A stretch of 64,000 nt of DNA from an uncultured Flavobacteriales bacterium (GTDB lineage Bacteria; Bacteroidota; Bacteroidia; Flavobacteriales_D; Crocinitomicaceae): assembly GCA_913054135.1 (NCBI GenBank), contig CAJXJK010000005.1:1-64000 (forward strand). The letters are read 5' to 3'. The translations under genes were made by a program, and so were the position numbers. Below the pieces are notes generated by a model. It was not told where the DNA came from. It searched no databases and saw nothing but the letters and a program-made list of their open reading frames with translations. Positions within the stretch are counted from its first letter, which is position 1; each line of letters opens with the position of its first letter. Positions 1 through 10,066 of the stretch are shown here, one piece after another.

Positions 1-18
1 ACGACGCTCTTCCGATCT
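1..18 (+). other. Illumina adapter remnant at contig end
   Basis: These 18 bases match the 3' end of the Illumina TruSeq universal adapter exactly (it ends in GCTCTTCCGATCT). They are not genomic. Sequence from about base 19 onward looks native, and bases 19-126 hold nothing recognisable. Confidence 0.95.
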
Positions 19-126
19 ATAGTAAACGATTTATTGATAATATCTTGACAAACCAAACCTTTAGAAAGGAAGATGAAAAACAAGATGACAATAGTATTCA
101 AGTATCATTAAACTATATTAATAATT

Positions 127-1284
127 TTAATGATCCCAAGAAGCATAGTAGTCATCAACTTGCATGTTGATTGCTTCTTTTGTGATACTCATTGGCTTAA
201 ATGGATCAATCATTACTGCCAACTCTCCTGTTTCTTTTTTACCCAAACTTCTTTCAATTGCTCCTGGGTGGGGTCCGTGAGGAATTCCACCAGGATGCAG
301 TGTGATTTGACCTTTTTCAATTCCATTTCTACTCATGAAGTCGCCATCAACGTAATACAAAATCTCATCTGAATCTACATTACTGTGATGATAGGGAGCA
401 GGGATTGACTCCGGGTGATAATCATACAATCTCGGAACAAAAGAACATACAACGAATCCAGCCGCCTCAAAGGTTTGATGTACCGGAGGTGGTTGATGAA
501 CTCTTCCTGTAATAGGTTCAAAGTCATGAATTGAAAAGGCATATGGATAATTGAATCCATCCCATCCGACTGCGTCAAATGGATGATGTCCGTAAACATA
601 TTCCCACATCATTCCTTGTTTCTTGATGTATACTTTAAAAGCGCCTTTTTCATCATGAGTTTCTAAATTTTCAGGAACTCTCATGTCTCTCTCACAGAAT
701 GGTGAATGCTCAAGCATTTGTCCAAAATTGTTGCGATAGCGCTTTGGTGTATACATAGGATCAAAAGATTCTATATAGAGTAGGCGGTTATCTGTTCCAT
801 CAAAATCAATTTGATAAACTGTTCCTCTCGGAATAATGAGATAATCGCCATACTTAAATTCAATGCTACCATACATTGTTTTCAATTTTCCAGATCCCTG
901 ATGAATGAAAAGCATTTCATCTGCGTCTGCATTCTTATAGAAGTAATCTTTAGAAAACGACTTTGGTGCTGCCAATCCAATGTGTAATGAATTGTTCACC
1001 ATTAGCGTCTTACGACTTTCTAAAAAGTCATCTTCTGCTTTTAGAGAAAACCCTTCAAAGCTTAGTGCTTTCATGTTTTTCTCAATAGCAATTTCAGGTT
1101 CTACCGACCAAGATTTAACTGGGTTGGTAACTACTGTTGGTGGGTTTACATGATAGATGAGAGATGACATTCCTGCAAATCCGCAAGTGCCAAACAACTC
1201 TTCTTGATATAGGCCTCCATCAGGTTTTTTAAAAGTTGTGTGTCTTTTGTGGGGAATCTTCCCCACCTTATGATATCTAGGCAT
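127..1284 (-). CDS. hmgA: Homogentisate 1,2-dioxygenase
   Basis: This 385-residue protein is a homogentisate 1,2-dioxygenase of the shorter bacterial type. The enzyme opens the homogentisate ring with O2 and Fe(II) to give maleylacetoacetate, in tyrosine and phenylalanine breakdown in the cytoplasm. The N-terminus (MPRYHKVGKIPHKRHTTF) and the cupin-like C-terminal half fit the family. Candidate iron ligands are His299/His300, Glu307 and His336, the last in an IPHGPHPG loop equivalent to the family's PHGPD-type motif. The gene is divergent from the threonine dehydrogenase gene, and both feed amino-acid catabolism. No other tyrosine-pathway gene is visible, because the contig ends just downstream. 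Confidence 0.93.
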   Translation of the reverse strand: MPRYHKVGKIPHKRHTTFKKPDGGLYQEELFGTCGFAGMSSLIYHVNPPTVVTNPVKSWSVEPEIAIEKNMKALSFEGFSLKAEDDFLESRKTLMVNNSLHIGLAAPKSFSKDYFYKNADADEMLFIHQGSGKLKTMYGSIEFKYGDYLIIPRGTVYQIDFDGTDNRLLYIESFDPMYTPKRYRNNFGQMLEHSPFCERDMRVPENLETHDEKGAFKVYIKKQGMMWEYVYGHHPFDAVGWDGFNYPYAFSIHDFEPITGRVHQPPPVHQTFEAAGFVVCSFVPRLYDYHPESIPAPYHHSNVDSDEILYYVDGDFMSRNGIEKGQITLHPGGIPHGPHPGAIERSLGKKETGELAVMIDPFKPMSITKEAINMQVDDYYASWDH

Positions 1285-1420
1285 AATTTTTATGTTTAAA
1301 ATGAATAATTTGTTCCTTTAATGGAACACAATCATTCCGGGTTTCTCTTGATGAGAAACTTAAGCAGAGATAATAAGTAGTCATTAGCTATTGACATAGT
1401 TATTTGCTTTATGCACCCAA

Positions 1421-1428
1421 CAAAGATA
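1421..1428 (-). promoter_or_regulatory. Putative -7 element of the homogentisate dioxygenase gene
   Basis: On the minus strand this reads TATCTTTG, a perfect match to the Bacteroidota -7 consensus TAnnTTTG. It would give a 5' leader of roughly 130 nt. I found no well-spaced -33 TTG, so this is a weak call. Confidence 0.35.
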
Positions 1429-1456
1429 TAGCTTCTTTTGATTTTTTCCATGACAA

Positions 1457-1489
1457 TTGTCATCTAGCATTTTAAAAAACATATTTTTG
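1457..1489 (+). promoter_or_regulatory. Putative promoter of the threonine dehydrogenase gene
   Basis: TTG at 1457-1459 and TATTTTTG at 1482-1489, 22 bp apart, fit the Bacteroidota -33/-7 pattern (TTG, about 19-21 bp, TAnnTTTG). The -7 box lies 26 bp upstream of the start codon. Confidence 0.4.
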
Positions 1490-1515
1490 TTGTTCTCAAT
1501 TAACTGCAAAATAAG

Positions 1516-2448
1516 ATGAAGAAGATATTGGTTGTTGGCTCTTCGGGTCAAATCGGTACAGAATTAGTAAACGAACTTCGAAATCGATTTGGAAGAGAAA
1601 GCGTCATTGCTAGTGATATTCGATTACCTGAAGAGGATAATAGTCCTTTTGAAAAACTGGATATTATGGATGGGGCCGCTCTAAAAAGCGTAGTTGAAAA
1701 ACATGAAATAACAGAAGTTTATCTGTTAGCCGCTTTACTTTCAGCTACAGCTGAGAAAAATCCTGAATTTGCGTGGAAATTAAACATGGATGGACTGTTC
1801 AATGTTTTGAATTTGGCAAAAGACAAGGTAATTGATAAAATATTTTGGCCAAGTTCTATTGCCGTTTTTGGTCCTACAACACCAAGAACTAATACACCAC
1901 AATTCACGGTTATGGAGCCTTCTACAGTTTATGGCATCTCAAAGCTTGCTGGTGAAAGATGGTGTGAATACTATTCGGCTCAATATGGTGTTGACGTGAG
2001 GTCGATTAGATATCCTGGACTTATTTCTTATACATCTCTTCCAGGCGGCGGAACTACTGATTATGCCGTAGATATTTTCTATTCAGCAAAGAGAAAAGAA
2101 AAATACTCTTGTTTTTTGAAAGAAGATACACCTTTACCAATGATGTATATGGAAGATGCTATTAGAGCAACGATTGACTTAATGGAAGCTCCAGTAGAAC
2201 AAATTAAAATTAAATCTTCTTACAATTTGGCAGGAATATCATTCACGCCAAAAGATATTTATCAAGAAATAAAGAAATTAGATCAATCGTTTGAGATAGA
2301 ATATTCGCCAGATTTTAGACAGTCAATTGCAGACTCTTGGCCTGGGAGTATTGATGATACAAGGGCTTCAGAAGATTGGGGCTGGGAAGCGAAATATGAC
2401 TTACCCGCTTTGGCACACATTATGTTTAATAATGTCCAAACAGATTAG
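1516..2448 (+). CDS. L-threonine 3-dehydrogenase, epimerase (extended SDR) type
   Basis: This is a 310-residue NAD-dependent extended short-chain dehydrogenase. Known members of this GalE-like subgroup in Flavobacteria oxidise L-threonine to 2-amino-3-ketobutyrate. The Rossmann motif GSSGQIG is at residues 8-14, the catalytic serine region at Ser113/Ser114, and the YxxxK pair at Tyr139/Lys143. The subgroup blocks FWPSSIAVFGP and RYPGLISY are present and separate it from generic UDP-sugar epimerases. The length matches the usual 310-320 residues. It starts at an ATG without a clear Shine-Dalgarno sequence. The cofactor and substrate assignment comes from family knowledge. Confidence 0.88.
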   Translation: MKKILVVGSSGQIGTELVNELRNRFGRESVIASDIRLPEEDNSPFEKLDIMDGAALKSVVEKHEITEVYLLAALLSATAEKNPEFAWKLNMDGLFNVLNLAKDKVIDKIFWPSSIAVFGPTTPRTNTPQFTVMEPSTVYGISKLAGERWCEYYSAQYGVDVRSIRYPGLISYTSLPGGGTTDYAVDIFYSAKRKEKYSCFLKEDTPLPMMYMEDAIRATIDLMEAPVEQIKIKSSYNLAGISFTPKDIYQEIKKLDQSFEIEYSPDFRQSIADSWPGSIDDTRASEDWGWEAKYDLPALAHIMFNNVQTD

Positions 2449-2583
2449 TATTTAAAATTTATCAATTCAAGTAATCTTTGTTAAAGTTTTTTTTATCTTT
2501 AAAATCTGGCGGTTTATCGAAAACTTTTTTTAACCCCCGATTTTATTCGTAGATTGCTAGAAGAACAAGAAACAACCCTCATT

Positions 2584-3495
2584 ATGAAAAGAATTTATAC
2601 CATATTGGCTTTCGTAATACCAGTAATGGGATTTAGTAATACTATTGACGAAATTGACCCTATTTTGTTGACAGATATTGAACAAGAAGGAATTGATCCT
2701 GAAGGTTATCCCAATGAAACAGACGCAAACGGAATGAAACAAGGTATGTGGACCATCTGGGGACGCATGAAGCCAGAAAAGGGTTATCCAGAAGATGGGA
2801 AAATCGAAGAAGGTCCATATAAAGATAACCGTAAGAACGGTGAATGGATTAAATATCACAAAGACGGTAAAACACCACGTTTAATTGGAATCTATGTTAA
2901 TAATAGACCAAACGGTGGATACAAGAAATTCTATGAGCACGGTGGTGTTATGGAAGAAGGAACATTCTCAGGAGGTAAACAAAAAGAAGTTTACAAGAGA
3001 TATCACGAGAATGGAAACGTAGCTCAAGAGAAAACTTTCAATGAGAACGGAAAAGAAGATGGTAAAGTAGCTTTCTATTTTGAAGATGGTGTACCTGAGT
3101 TCGTTTTTAACAAGAAAGATGGTGTTACTGTTGGTACAGGAACAAGATACTATCCAAACGGAGACGTTAAAGAAGTTATCAATTATAATAATGATGGTTC
3201 TGTAGCATCTAAAACTCCGAAAGAAAGAGTTAATCCTCCTAAAGGTGAAACTGTTGCTGAGCAAAGTGGATCAGGTGGACCGAGTGGAGATAAATTCAAA
3301 ACTAAAAACGGTGAGAAATTCAACCGTGACGGTTACAACAAGCTTTACAATAAAGATGATGAGTTAGAAATGGATGGTAATTTCAAAAAAGGTAAACTTT
3401 GGAATGGTAAATTATACAAGTATGATTCAGACGGAATCTTATTAAAAATTGAAATCTGGAAAAAAGGTAAATACCATTCAGACGGACAACTTTAA
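2584..3495 (+). CDS. Secreted MORN/YwqK-like repeat protein
   Basis: This 303-residue exported protein begins with a signal peptide ([19 protein letters not shown]). The reading frame is open back to a TTG at 2554, but ATG 2584 puts the signal peptide at the N-terminus and is preferred. The mature part holds tandem beta-hairpin repeats of the form G.YK.....G.W..Y...G (residues about 40-200), as in the toxin-antitoxin YwqK/MORN superfamily. A low-complexity linker rich in Ser/Gly and a last pair of repeats follow. Such proteins are common in Bacteroidota envelopes; their function is unknown. The gene stands alone and ends at a strong terminator. Confidence 0.8.
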   Translation: MKRIYTILAFVIPVMGFSNTIDEIDPILLTDIEQEGIDPEGYPNETDANGMKQGMWTIWGRMKPEKGYPEDGKIEEGPYKDNRKNGEWIKYHKDGKTPRLIGIYVNNRPNGGYKKFYEHGGVMEEGTFSGGKQKEVYKRYHENGNVAQEKTFNENGKEDGKVAFYFEDGVPEFVFNKKDGVTVGTGTRYYPNGDVKEVINYNNDGSVASKTPKERVNPPKGETVAEQSGSGGPSGDKFKTKNGEKFNRDGYNKLYNKDDELEMDGNFKKGKLWNGKLYKYDSDGILLKIEIWKKGKYHSDGQL

Positions 3496-3518
3496 TAAAT
3501 AAAAAACTTAAATTTAGA

Positions 3519-3546
3519 CCTCTCGGCTCAGCCGAGGGGTTTTTTT
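3519..3546 (+). terminator. Rho-independent terminator
   Basis: A 9-bp GC-rich stem (3519-3527 with 3531-3539, one T.G wobble) and loop TCA are followed by a T tract at 3540-3546. It ends the MORN-like gene and separates it from cysS. Confidence 0.9.
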
Positions 3547-3563
3547 ATATCAAATTTTCAAGA

Positions 3564-5006
3564 ATGGACAGTCAACTCCACATATACAACACACTTAAGG
3601 GAGATAAAGAGTTATTTAAACCAATTACTGAGGGACAAATCGGAATGTATGTTTGCGGACCTACAGTATATAGTGATGTGCACTTAGGTAATTGCAGAAC
3701 ATTCATCTCGTTTGATATGATCTATAGATATCTCCTGCATAGCAACTATAAAGTGAGGTATGTGAGAAATATTACTGATGCAGGACATTTAGAAGCCAGC
3801 TTGGCAGGTAAAACTCGCTTAGATCAGCTAGAACCAATGGAAATAGTTCAGAAATACACCGTAGGCTTTCATGATGTCATGGGGATGTTTAATAATCATC
3901 CACCATCAATTGAACCTGCGGCGACTGGACATATTATTGAGCAGATTGAGATTGTTAAGACGATTCTAGATAAAGGATTGGCCTACGAAAGTAATGGGTC
4001 AGTTTATTTTGATGTTGAAAAATTCAATAAAGAAGAGAATTACGGAGAGCTTTCAGGTCGAAAGATAGAAGATTTACTTTCTGGAACTAGAGACCTAGAT
4101 GGCCAAGATGAAAAAAGAAGTCCGCTAGATTTTGCTCTTTGGAAAAAGGCTTCAGATTCACATATTATGAGGTGGCCTTCACCTTGGAGTGATGGTTTCC
4201 CTGGCTGGCATCTAGAATGTACGGCAATGTCGACCAAATATCTAGGTGATACTTTTGATATTCATGGAGGCGGAATGGATTTAAAATTCCCACATCATGA
4301 ATGTGAAGTGGCTCAAGGAAAGGCGTCTACTGGTAAATCTCCGGTAAATTATTGGCTACATGCTAATATGTTGACCTTAAATGGTCAAAAAATGAGTAAG
4401 TCTACTGGGAACACAATTCTTCCGGGTGAATTATTCTCTGGTGATAATGATATCATGGATAAAGCATATCATCCAACTGTTGTGAGGTTTTTTATGATGC
4501 AGGCGCATTATAGAAGTATTCTTGATTTCTCTTCAGCAGCATTAACAGCATCTGAAAAAGGATTTACAAAGTTGATGAATGCAATGGCAGAATTAGAATC
4601 TGTTGCGGGCGGAAGTGACAGTAGCTTTGAAGTTAAGGATCTTACAGAAAGTTTCTATGCTGCAATGAATGATGATTTTAATACACCTGTATTAGTGGCT
4701 AGATTATTTGATGCTGCTACTTGGATCAACAAAATTAAATCAGGAGAAGCTTCAATTTCTAATGCTGATTTAGAACTCCTCAAAAAGGAGATGAAGGCAT
4801 TTGTTTTTGATGTACTAGGGATAAGAACTCTAGATGCCTCTGGAGGCAATGAGTTAGATGCAGCCATGGATATTGTACTTGAGCTTAGAAAGAATGCAAG
4901 AGAACAAAAAGATTGGGGAACATCTGATTTAATCAGAGATAGATTAAAAGATGCTGGCATCACAGTTAAAGATTCAGCCGAAGGTTCTACTTGGTCTTCA
5001 AACTAA
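3564..5006 (+). CDS. cysS: Cysteine--tRNA ligase
   Basis: This 480-residue class I aminoacyl-tRNA synthetase charges tRNA-Cys. The HIGH-type signature is HLGN at 40-43 and KMSKS is at 276-280. The zinc site is complete: Cys31, Cys219, His244 and Glu248, with the same spacing as the well-studied bacterial enzyme. The C-terminal DALR-type helical region (about 350-470) is present. The start is the ATG 18 bp after the previous terminator. It is flanked by terminators on both sides, so it is probably monocistronic. Confidence 0.97.
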   Translation: MDSQLHIYNTLKGDKELFKPITEGQIGMYVCGPTVYSDVHLGNCRTFISFDMIYRYLLHSNYKVRYVRNITDAGHLEASLAGKTRLDQLEPMEIVQKYTVGFHDVMGMFNNHPPSIEPAATGHIIEQIEIVKTILDKGLAYESNGSVYFDVEKFNKEENYGELSGRKIEDLLSGTRDLDGQDEKRSPLDFALWKKASDSHIMRWPSPWSDGFPGWHLECTAMSTKYLGDTFDIHGGGMDLKFPHHECEVAQGKASTGKSPVNYWLHANMLTLNGQKMSKSTGNTILPGELFSGDNDIMDKAYHPTVVRFFMMQAHYRSILDFSSAALTASEKGFTKLMNAMAELESVAGGSDSSFEVKDLTESFYAAMNDDFNTPVLVARLFDAATWINKIKSGEASISNADLELLKKEMKAFVFDVLGIRTLDASGGNELDAAMDIVLELRKNAREQKDWGTSDLIRDRLKDAGITVKDSAEGSTWSSN

Positions 5007-5025
5007 ATTCAAAAAAGTATAAACA

Positions 5026-5060
5026 TAAAAAAAGCCTCACGAATTTCGTGAGGCTTTTTT
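5026..5060. terminator. Bidirectional terminator between cysS and the pyrophosphatase gene
   Basis: A perfect inverted repeat (AGCCTCACGAA at 5033-5043 with its complement at 5045-5055) has an A tract on the left and a T tract on the right. It can serve cysS (plus) and the convergent pyrophosphatase gene (minus). Confidence 0.9.
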
Positions 5061-5078
5061 AGTATCTAGAATAAATGC

Positions 5079-7364
5079 TTACTCAGCATCCATAATTTCT
5101 GTCATATCTAAAGCCGCAGTTTCAACAGTTGTTGATTCAGCTTCAATAGTTGTACCGAAGTGAGCATCATCTGAAGAATCAGCTTTGTGGTCGCCACCTA
5201 AGATTGGTGCAATTACTAGTCCAATCAAACATGTAAGTTTAATCAAGATGTTCATTGAAGGACCTGATGTATCTTTGAAAGGATCACCAACTGTATCTCC
5301 AGTTACTGCCGCCTTGTGAGCGTCAGAACCTTTGTAAGTCATTTCTCCGTTGATTTCAACACCAGCTTCGAAAGATTTCTTAGCGTTATCCCAAGCACCA
5401 CCGGCATTGTTTTGGAAGATAGCCCAAAGAACACCTGATACAGTAACACCAGCCATATATCCACCTAACATCTCAGCAACAAGCTTAGAATTCTCAGGGT
5501 AGATTAATAAACCAACTAATACAATTACAATAGGGAATCCAATAGTTAAGATTCCTGGTAACAACATTTGTTTTAATGAAGCTTTTGTAGAAATGTCAAC
5601 ACATTTGTCATATTCCGGTTTTCCAGTTCCTTCCATAATTCCAGGAATTTCTTTGAACTGACGTCTAACCTCATATACCATTTCCATTGCTGCTTTACCA
5701 ACAGCTTTCATTGCTAATGCAGAGAATACTACTGGTACCATTCCACCAATAAATAACATAGCTAATACTGGTGCTTTGAATATGTTAATTCCGTGAATTC
5801 CTGTGAAAGTAACATAGGCAGCAAATAGTGCTAAAGCTGTTAATGCAGCAGAAGCAATTGCAAATCCTTTACCTGTTGCAGCAGTTGTGTTACCAACTGA
5901 ATCAAGAATATCAGTTCTTTCACGAACTTCTTCAGGTAATTCACTCATTTCAGCAATACCACCTGCGTTATCAGCAATTGGTCCGAATGCATCAATCGCT
6001 AATTGCATAGCAGTTGTAGCCATCATTGCAGAAGCGGCCATGGCAACACCATAGAATCCAGCAAATGCATATGAAGCCCAAATTGCGATTGCAAATAACA
6101 ATACAGAAGAGAAAGTAGAAATCATACCAGTCGCTAAACCAGCAATGATGTTTGTACCTGCTCCAGTACTTGATTGTTGTACAATGTTTAAGATAGGTTT
6201 CTTACCTAATCCAGTGTAGTACTCAGTAAATGAAGAAATAAGTGCTCCCACTACTAATCCAACTAATGTTGCATAGAATACATTCATTGCAGTCACCTCA
6301 ACTAATTCTGCTTCACCGAAGAAGTTCATTTGCATTGTTTCTGGTAACATGTAAACACAAAGTGCGAAACAAGCAACACCAACTAAAGCAATAGAAACCC
6401 AGTTTCCAATATTTAATGCTTTTTGTACTTGTGCCTCTTTAGCTTCATTTGAGCTAATTCTTACTAAGAAAGTTCCGATAATAGAAATGATGATTCCAAC
6501 TCCAGCAATTGCCATAGGCAATAAGATTGGTCCAATTCCACCAAATGCATCAGTGATTGCTCCTCCCATATCTTTAATGATATAGTTACCTAACACCATT
6601 GCAGCTAATACTGTTGCAACATAAGATCCGAATAAATCTGCTCCCATTCCGGCAACATCACCTACGTTATCTCCAACGTTATCAGCAATAGTTGCAGGGT
6701 TTCTTGGATCATCTTCAGGAATTCCTGCTTCAACTTTACCAACTAAATCAGCTCCAACATCTGCAGCTTTTGTATAGATACCTCCACCAACTCTTGCAAA
6801 TAATGCAATTGATTCAGCACCCAAAGAGAATCCAGCTAAAGTTTCAAGAACTAAAGTCATGTCATCTGTAGTTGTCCATTGTCCACCCATAAACATTTGG
6901 TAGAAAATGATAAAGAACGCAGTTAAACCTAATACAGCTAATCCTGCTACTCCTAGTCCCATTACAGTACCACCTCCGAAAGAGATGTTTAAAGCTTTTG
7001 GTAATGAAGTTCTAGCCGCTTGTGTTGTTCTAACATTTGTTTTAGTCGCGATTCTCATTCCTATATTACCTGCTACTGCAGAAAATATAGCTCCTATAAT
7101 AAAGGCTACAATAATTAAGTAGCTAGTCGTCTCTACGATAGTAGCGACTCCTGCAAGAACGATACTTGCACCAATCACGAAAAAAGTAAGTAACTTATAC
7201 TCAGCCTTTAAGAATGCTAATGCACCCTCGTATATGTGATCTGAAATTTCTTTCATCTTTCCATCTCCTGCATCTTGTTTCATTACAGAACCTCTTTTGA
7301 TGACCATATATATAAGGCCAAAAATTGCAAGGACGATTGGTAAGTAAATCATGAATTCTCCCAT
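5079..7364 (-). CDS. hppA: K+-stimulated membrane pyrophosphatase (Na+ or H+ pump)
   Basis: This 761-residue, roughly 16-helix membrane pyrophosphatase couples pyrophosphate hydrolysis to ion pumping across the inner membrane. The substrate-binding block [20 protein letters not shown] and the repeated DNVGDNVGD motif are present. Near residue 490 the sequence [10 protein letters not shown] has Ala where K+-independent enzymes have Lys, which marks the K+-dependent class; these pump Na+, H+ or both, and I cannot tell which. The frame is open to 7391, but a -7 promoter box overlaps that upstream stretch, so the start is the ATG at 7364 (MGEFMIYLP). The C-terminus carries an acidic tail rich in Thr and Glu. 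Confidence 0.95.
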   Translation of the reverse strand: MGEFMIYLPIVLAIFGLIYMVIKRGSVMKQDAGDGKMKEISDHIYEGALAFLKAEYKLLTFFVIGASIVLAGVATIVETTSYLIIVAFIIGAIFSAVAGNIGMRIATKTNVRTTQAARTSLPKALNISFGGGTVMGLGVAGLAVLGLTAFFIIFYQMFMGGQWTTTDDMTLVLETLAGFSLGAESIALFARVGGGIYTKAADVGADLVGKVEAGIPEDDPRNPATIADNVGDNVGDVAGMGADLFGSYVATVLAAMVLGNYIIKDMGGAITDAFGGIGPILLPMAIAGVGIIISIIGTFLVRISSNEAKEAQVQKALNIGNWVSIALVGVACFALCVYMLPETMQMNFFGEAELVEVTAMNVFYATLVGLVVGALISSFTEYYTGLGKKPILNIVQQSSTGAGTNIIAGLATGMISTFSSVLLFAIAIWASYAFAGFYGVAMAASAMMATTAMQLAIDAFGPIADNAGGIAEMSELPEEVRERTDILDSVGNTTAATGKGFAIASAALTALALFAAYVTFTGIHGINIFKAPVLAMLFIGGMVPVVFSALAMKAVGKAAMEMVYEVRRQFKEIPGIMEGTGKPEYDKCVDISTKASLKQMLLPGILTIGFPIVIVLVGLLIYPENSKLVAEMLGGYMAGVTVSGVLWAIFQNNAGGAWDNAKKSFEAGVEINGEMTYKGSDAHKAAVTGDTVGDPFKDTSGPSMNILIKLTCLIGLVIAPILGGDHKADSSDDAHFGTTIEAESTTVETAALDMTEIMDAE

Positions 7365-7388
7365 TGTTCGATTTTTAATTTTAGAGGG

Positions 7389-7419
7389 CAAAAGTATATC
7401 TTAAAATTCGATTGTGCAA
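7389..7419 (-). promoter_or_regulatory. Promoter of the pyrophosphatase gene
   Basis: On the minus strand CTTG (7420-7417) and TACTTTTG (7396-7389) are separated by 20 bp, a very good match to the Bacteroidota promoter. The -7 box is 24 bp upstream of ATG 7364 and overlaps the alternative TTG start at 7391, which rules that start out. Confidence 0.6.
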
Positions 7420-7583
7420 GTTTGTCGCAATTAAGTGAGAAATAATATCTGAAAGTGCCGTAAAATGTGGCTTTTTCCTATGTAAGCATAAGAGAGCTGA
7501 AAATAGTCGCTAAAAAAGTCAACCTTTTACTATTTCTCTCGTTTAATTGGGTGTACAATGGGTTATTTCAGTAAAATTTTAGT

Positions 7584-7591
7584 TAATTTTG
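7584..7591 (+). promoter_or_regulatory. Putative -7 element of the T9SS type B cargo gene
   Basis: TAATTTTG matches TAnnTTTG and lies 30 bp upstream of ATG 7622. No convincing -33 element was found. Confidence 0.35.
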
Positions 7592-7621
7592 AGAATTGCC
7601 CTTTTCTTTAAAGAAATTAGA

Positions 7622-10039
7622 ATGAAGACGAAACTACTTTTAGCAGCTGCATCATTGATGTTTACTGTTTTCTCATTTTCTCAAACAGTTATTTATAGTG
7701 AAGATTTCACTTCAGGTGCCACATGGACGTTGAATACAGACATTGGCGCAGAAGGAGCTTTGCCAAACCCTTGGTTTATTTCTTGTCAAGAGGATGGACA
7801 AGATGCAGGTAACTGTGGAGTGCCAGCTAACTGTGCCGTTCCAGATAATACATTACATGTAGGTTCTGGTATTGGAGATTTGGGAGCTGCTTATGCTGAG
7901 GCAGGAGCAGGAACGACAAATACAGATAGACGTGCTGAGTCAGGAGATATTAGTACCGTTGGACAGACTAATCTTACATTGAATTTTGATATGATAGGTT
8001 GGGGTGGGAACGCTCAAGATTATTGCGAACTCTTTTATAGTACAGATGGCGGAGTTGCTTGGACATCTTTAGCAGGAACACTAACTTCAATGTGCTGTGG
8101 TGGTATAGCTTGTACTGGAGCAGAACAAGGCTTGTGGCAGAACAATACATATCCATTACCTGTGGCTTGTGAAAACATTCCTAATCTTAGAATTTCTTTT
8201 GTTTGGAAAAACATTGACGACTTAGTTGCGACTGATCCTTCATTTGCAGTAGATGATATAGAAATTACAACTCCATCAGTTGCTGGACCTACGGCGGCAT
8301 TTACAGTTGTTAATCAAAGTATTTGCGTTGGTGATTGTATTGATTTTACAGATGCAAGTACGGTTGGAGCCAACCCAAACTGGGCTTGGACATTTACAGG
8401 AGCTGATGCACCTGGTACTTCAACAGCACAAAATCCAACTGGGATTTGTTATAACACTGCAGGTAATTACCAAGTAGAGTTGACAGTTACAGATGATGAC
8501 GGAACAGATACTGAAACACAAGTTGGTTACATCACAGTTTCTGCAGCTGCCAATGGCGCAGGTGATGTCACTCAAAATGTTTGTCAACAATTCAATAATA
8601 CGAACAACCTGTTGAATGCAGGAGCTGACCCTGGAGGAACATGGGTTGAAACTTCAGGGACACCAACAGGTACTTTTAATGCCGGAACTGGAAATGTTGA
8701 CTTCACTGGCTTACCAATAGGTAACGTTTATACATTCACTTATACTGTTGGAACAGCACCTTGTGACGACATGATTACAATGACATTGACTGTGGTTGAC
8801 TGTAGTACGCCAACTTCTTCCTTTACACCATCTGCGACAAGTATTTGTGTGGGTGAATGTTTAACTTTCAACGAAAGTAGTACAGGTGCATTAATATCAT
8901 GGAATTGGACTTTCAATGGAGCTGATACACCTTCATCAATTGCACAAGACCCAGGGTCAATTTGCTGGTCAACTGCAGGGACATTTGATGTTGAATTAGA
9001 AGTAGGTGATGGAACAACTACTGACATATCAACGGTATCTATTACTGTTAATGCTGCTCCCAATGTAACGGCTACGGCAGCAGCTTCAGATACAATTTGT
9101 TCAGGTGACATGGTAACTTTAACTGGTGCTGGAGCAAATACTTACGTTTGGGACAATGGTGTAACTGACGGAGTTGCATTTGCGCCTACAATGACAACTA
9201 CTTATACTGTTACTGGTACAGATGCTAATATGTGTACAAGAGATTTTGCAATTGAGGTTGTCGTTGAGAATTGTGATTCATTACTTGCTGACTTCTTTAT
9301 TCCGGTCAACAATGTATGTGTTGGTCAATGTATTACTTTAGAAGATATGTCTAACGGTAACATTACCGACTGGGCTTGGGACTTCGGAGGAGGAGCTACA
9401 CCAAATACTTCTACAGAACAAAACCCAACAGTTTGTTTTGATGTTCCAGGCACATTCAATATTCAATTAACATTGACAGATAATCTTGGAGCCAATGCAT
9501 CAACTACGCAATCAGTGTCGGTATTTGCTTCACCATCTGTGAATGCACAATTAGATACTATTATTGATTTAGGTGGTTCAGCTGCCTTAATTGCTAACGG
9601 AAGTGTTCCGGGATCATATTCTTGGTTCCCGACATCAAATGTTGATTGCGATACTTGTGCTATCACATTTGCTGACCCTTGGACAACTACAACTTATACT
9701 GTTACACTTTCTGACATCAATGGATGTTCAGCAAATGATACGGTGAAGGTATTTGTTAACTTCATTGAAGGTCTTGGTGTTCCAACAGCATTTTCTCCGA
9801 ATGCAGATGACCAAAATGATGTACTGTTTGTAAAAGGAATAGGTATCAGTGCTCTTAATTTTAAAGTATACAATAGATATGGTGAGATGGTGTTTGAAAC
9901 CTTTGATCAGATGATCGGATGGGACGGAACCTTTAGAGGTAAAGACGAGAATTCTGGAGTTTTTACATGGGTACTTGAGTACAACATGGTGAACGGAAAC
10001 GCCGGTATTCTGAAAGGTAACACAACACTAATACGCTAA
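7622..10039 (+). CDS. PKD-domain protein with T9SS type B (gliding-type) sorting domain
   Basis: This 805-residue protein should be exported by Sec and then by the type IX system to the cell surface. It has a signal peptide ending near FSFSQ (about residue 21), a Cys-rich jelly-roll-like N-terminal domain (about 22-215), PKD-like domains (about 221-310, 398-480 and 556-640, each starting near an ICVG.C or VCVGQC motif) with Ig-like spacers, and a C-terminal type B sorting domain (about 720-805: PTAFSPNADDQNDVLFVKG, KVYNRYGEMVFE, GWDGTFRG). The start at 7622 puts the signal peptide first; the frame opens at a TTG 33 bp earlier. PorP/SprF follows by 27 bp, a pairing that is usual for type B cargo. 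Confidence 0.9.
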   Translation: MKTKLLLAAASLMFTVFSFSQTVIYSEDFTSGATWTLNTDIGAEGALPNPWFISCQEDGQDAGNCGVPANCAVPDNTLHVGSGIGDLGAAYAEAGAGTTNTDRRAESGDISTVGQTNLTLNFDMIGWGGNAQDYCELFYSTDGGVAWTSLAGTLTSMCCGGIACTGAEQGLWQNNTYPLPVACENIPNLRISFVWKNIDDLVATDPSFAVDDIEITTPSVAGPTAAFTVVNQSICVGDCIDFTDASTVGANPNWAWTFTGADAPGTSTAQNPTGICYNTAGNYQVELTVTDDDGTDTETQVGYITVSAAANGAGDVTQNVCQQFNNTNNLLNAGADPGGTWVETSGTPTGTFNAGTGNVDFTGLPIGNVYTFTYTVGTAPCDDMITMTLTVVDCSTPTSSFTPSATSICVGECLTFNESSTGALISWNWTFNGADTPSSIAQDPGSICWSTAGTFDVELEVGDGTTTDISTVSITVNAAPNVTATAAASDTICSGDMVTLTGAGANTYVWDNGVTDGVAFAPTMTTTYTVTGTDANMCTRDFAIEVVVENCDSLLADFFIPVNNVCVGQCITLEDMSNGNITDWAWDFGGGATPNTSTEQNPTVCFDVPGTFNIQLTLTDNLGANASTTQSVSVFASPSVNAQLDTIIDLGGSAALIANGSVPGSYSWFPTSNVDCDTCAITFADPWTTTTYTVTLSDINGCSANDTVKVFVNFIEGLGVPTAFSPNADDQNDVLFVKGIGISALNFKVYNRYGEMVFETFDQMIGWDGTFRGKDENSGVFTWVLEYNMVNGNAGILKGNTTLIR

Positions 10040-10066
10040 CCCCTTAGCCAAATTCACTAAAAAGAA

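Noticed and set aside
375-599. 74-residue minus-strand ORF and an 80-residue plus-strand ORF over the homogentisate dioxygenase gene
   Set aside because: Both overlap conserved catalytic regions of a clear enzyme gene and match no family.
2557-3264. Antisense ORFs of 100 and 98 residues over the MORN-like gene
   Set aside because: They lie fully inside a well-supported gene on the other strand, have low-complexity Phe/Ile/Ser-rich translations and no start context. They are shadows of the repeats.
7589-7621. Longer start (TTG) of the PKD-domain gene
   Set aside because: It would place 11 residues before a perfect signal peptide; ATG 7622 is better.
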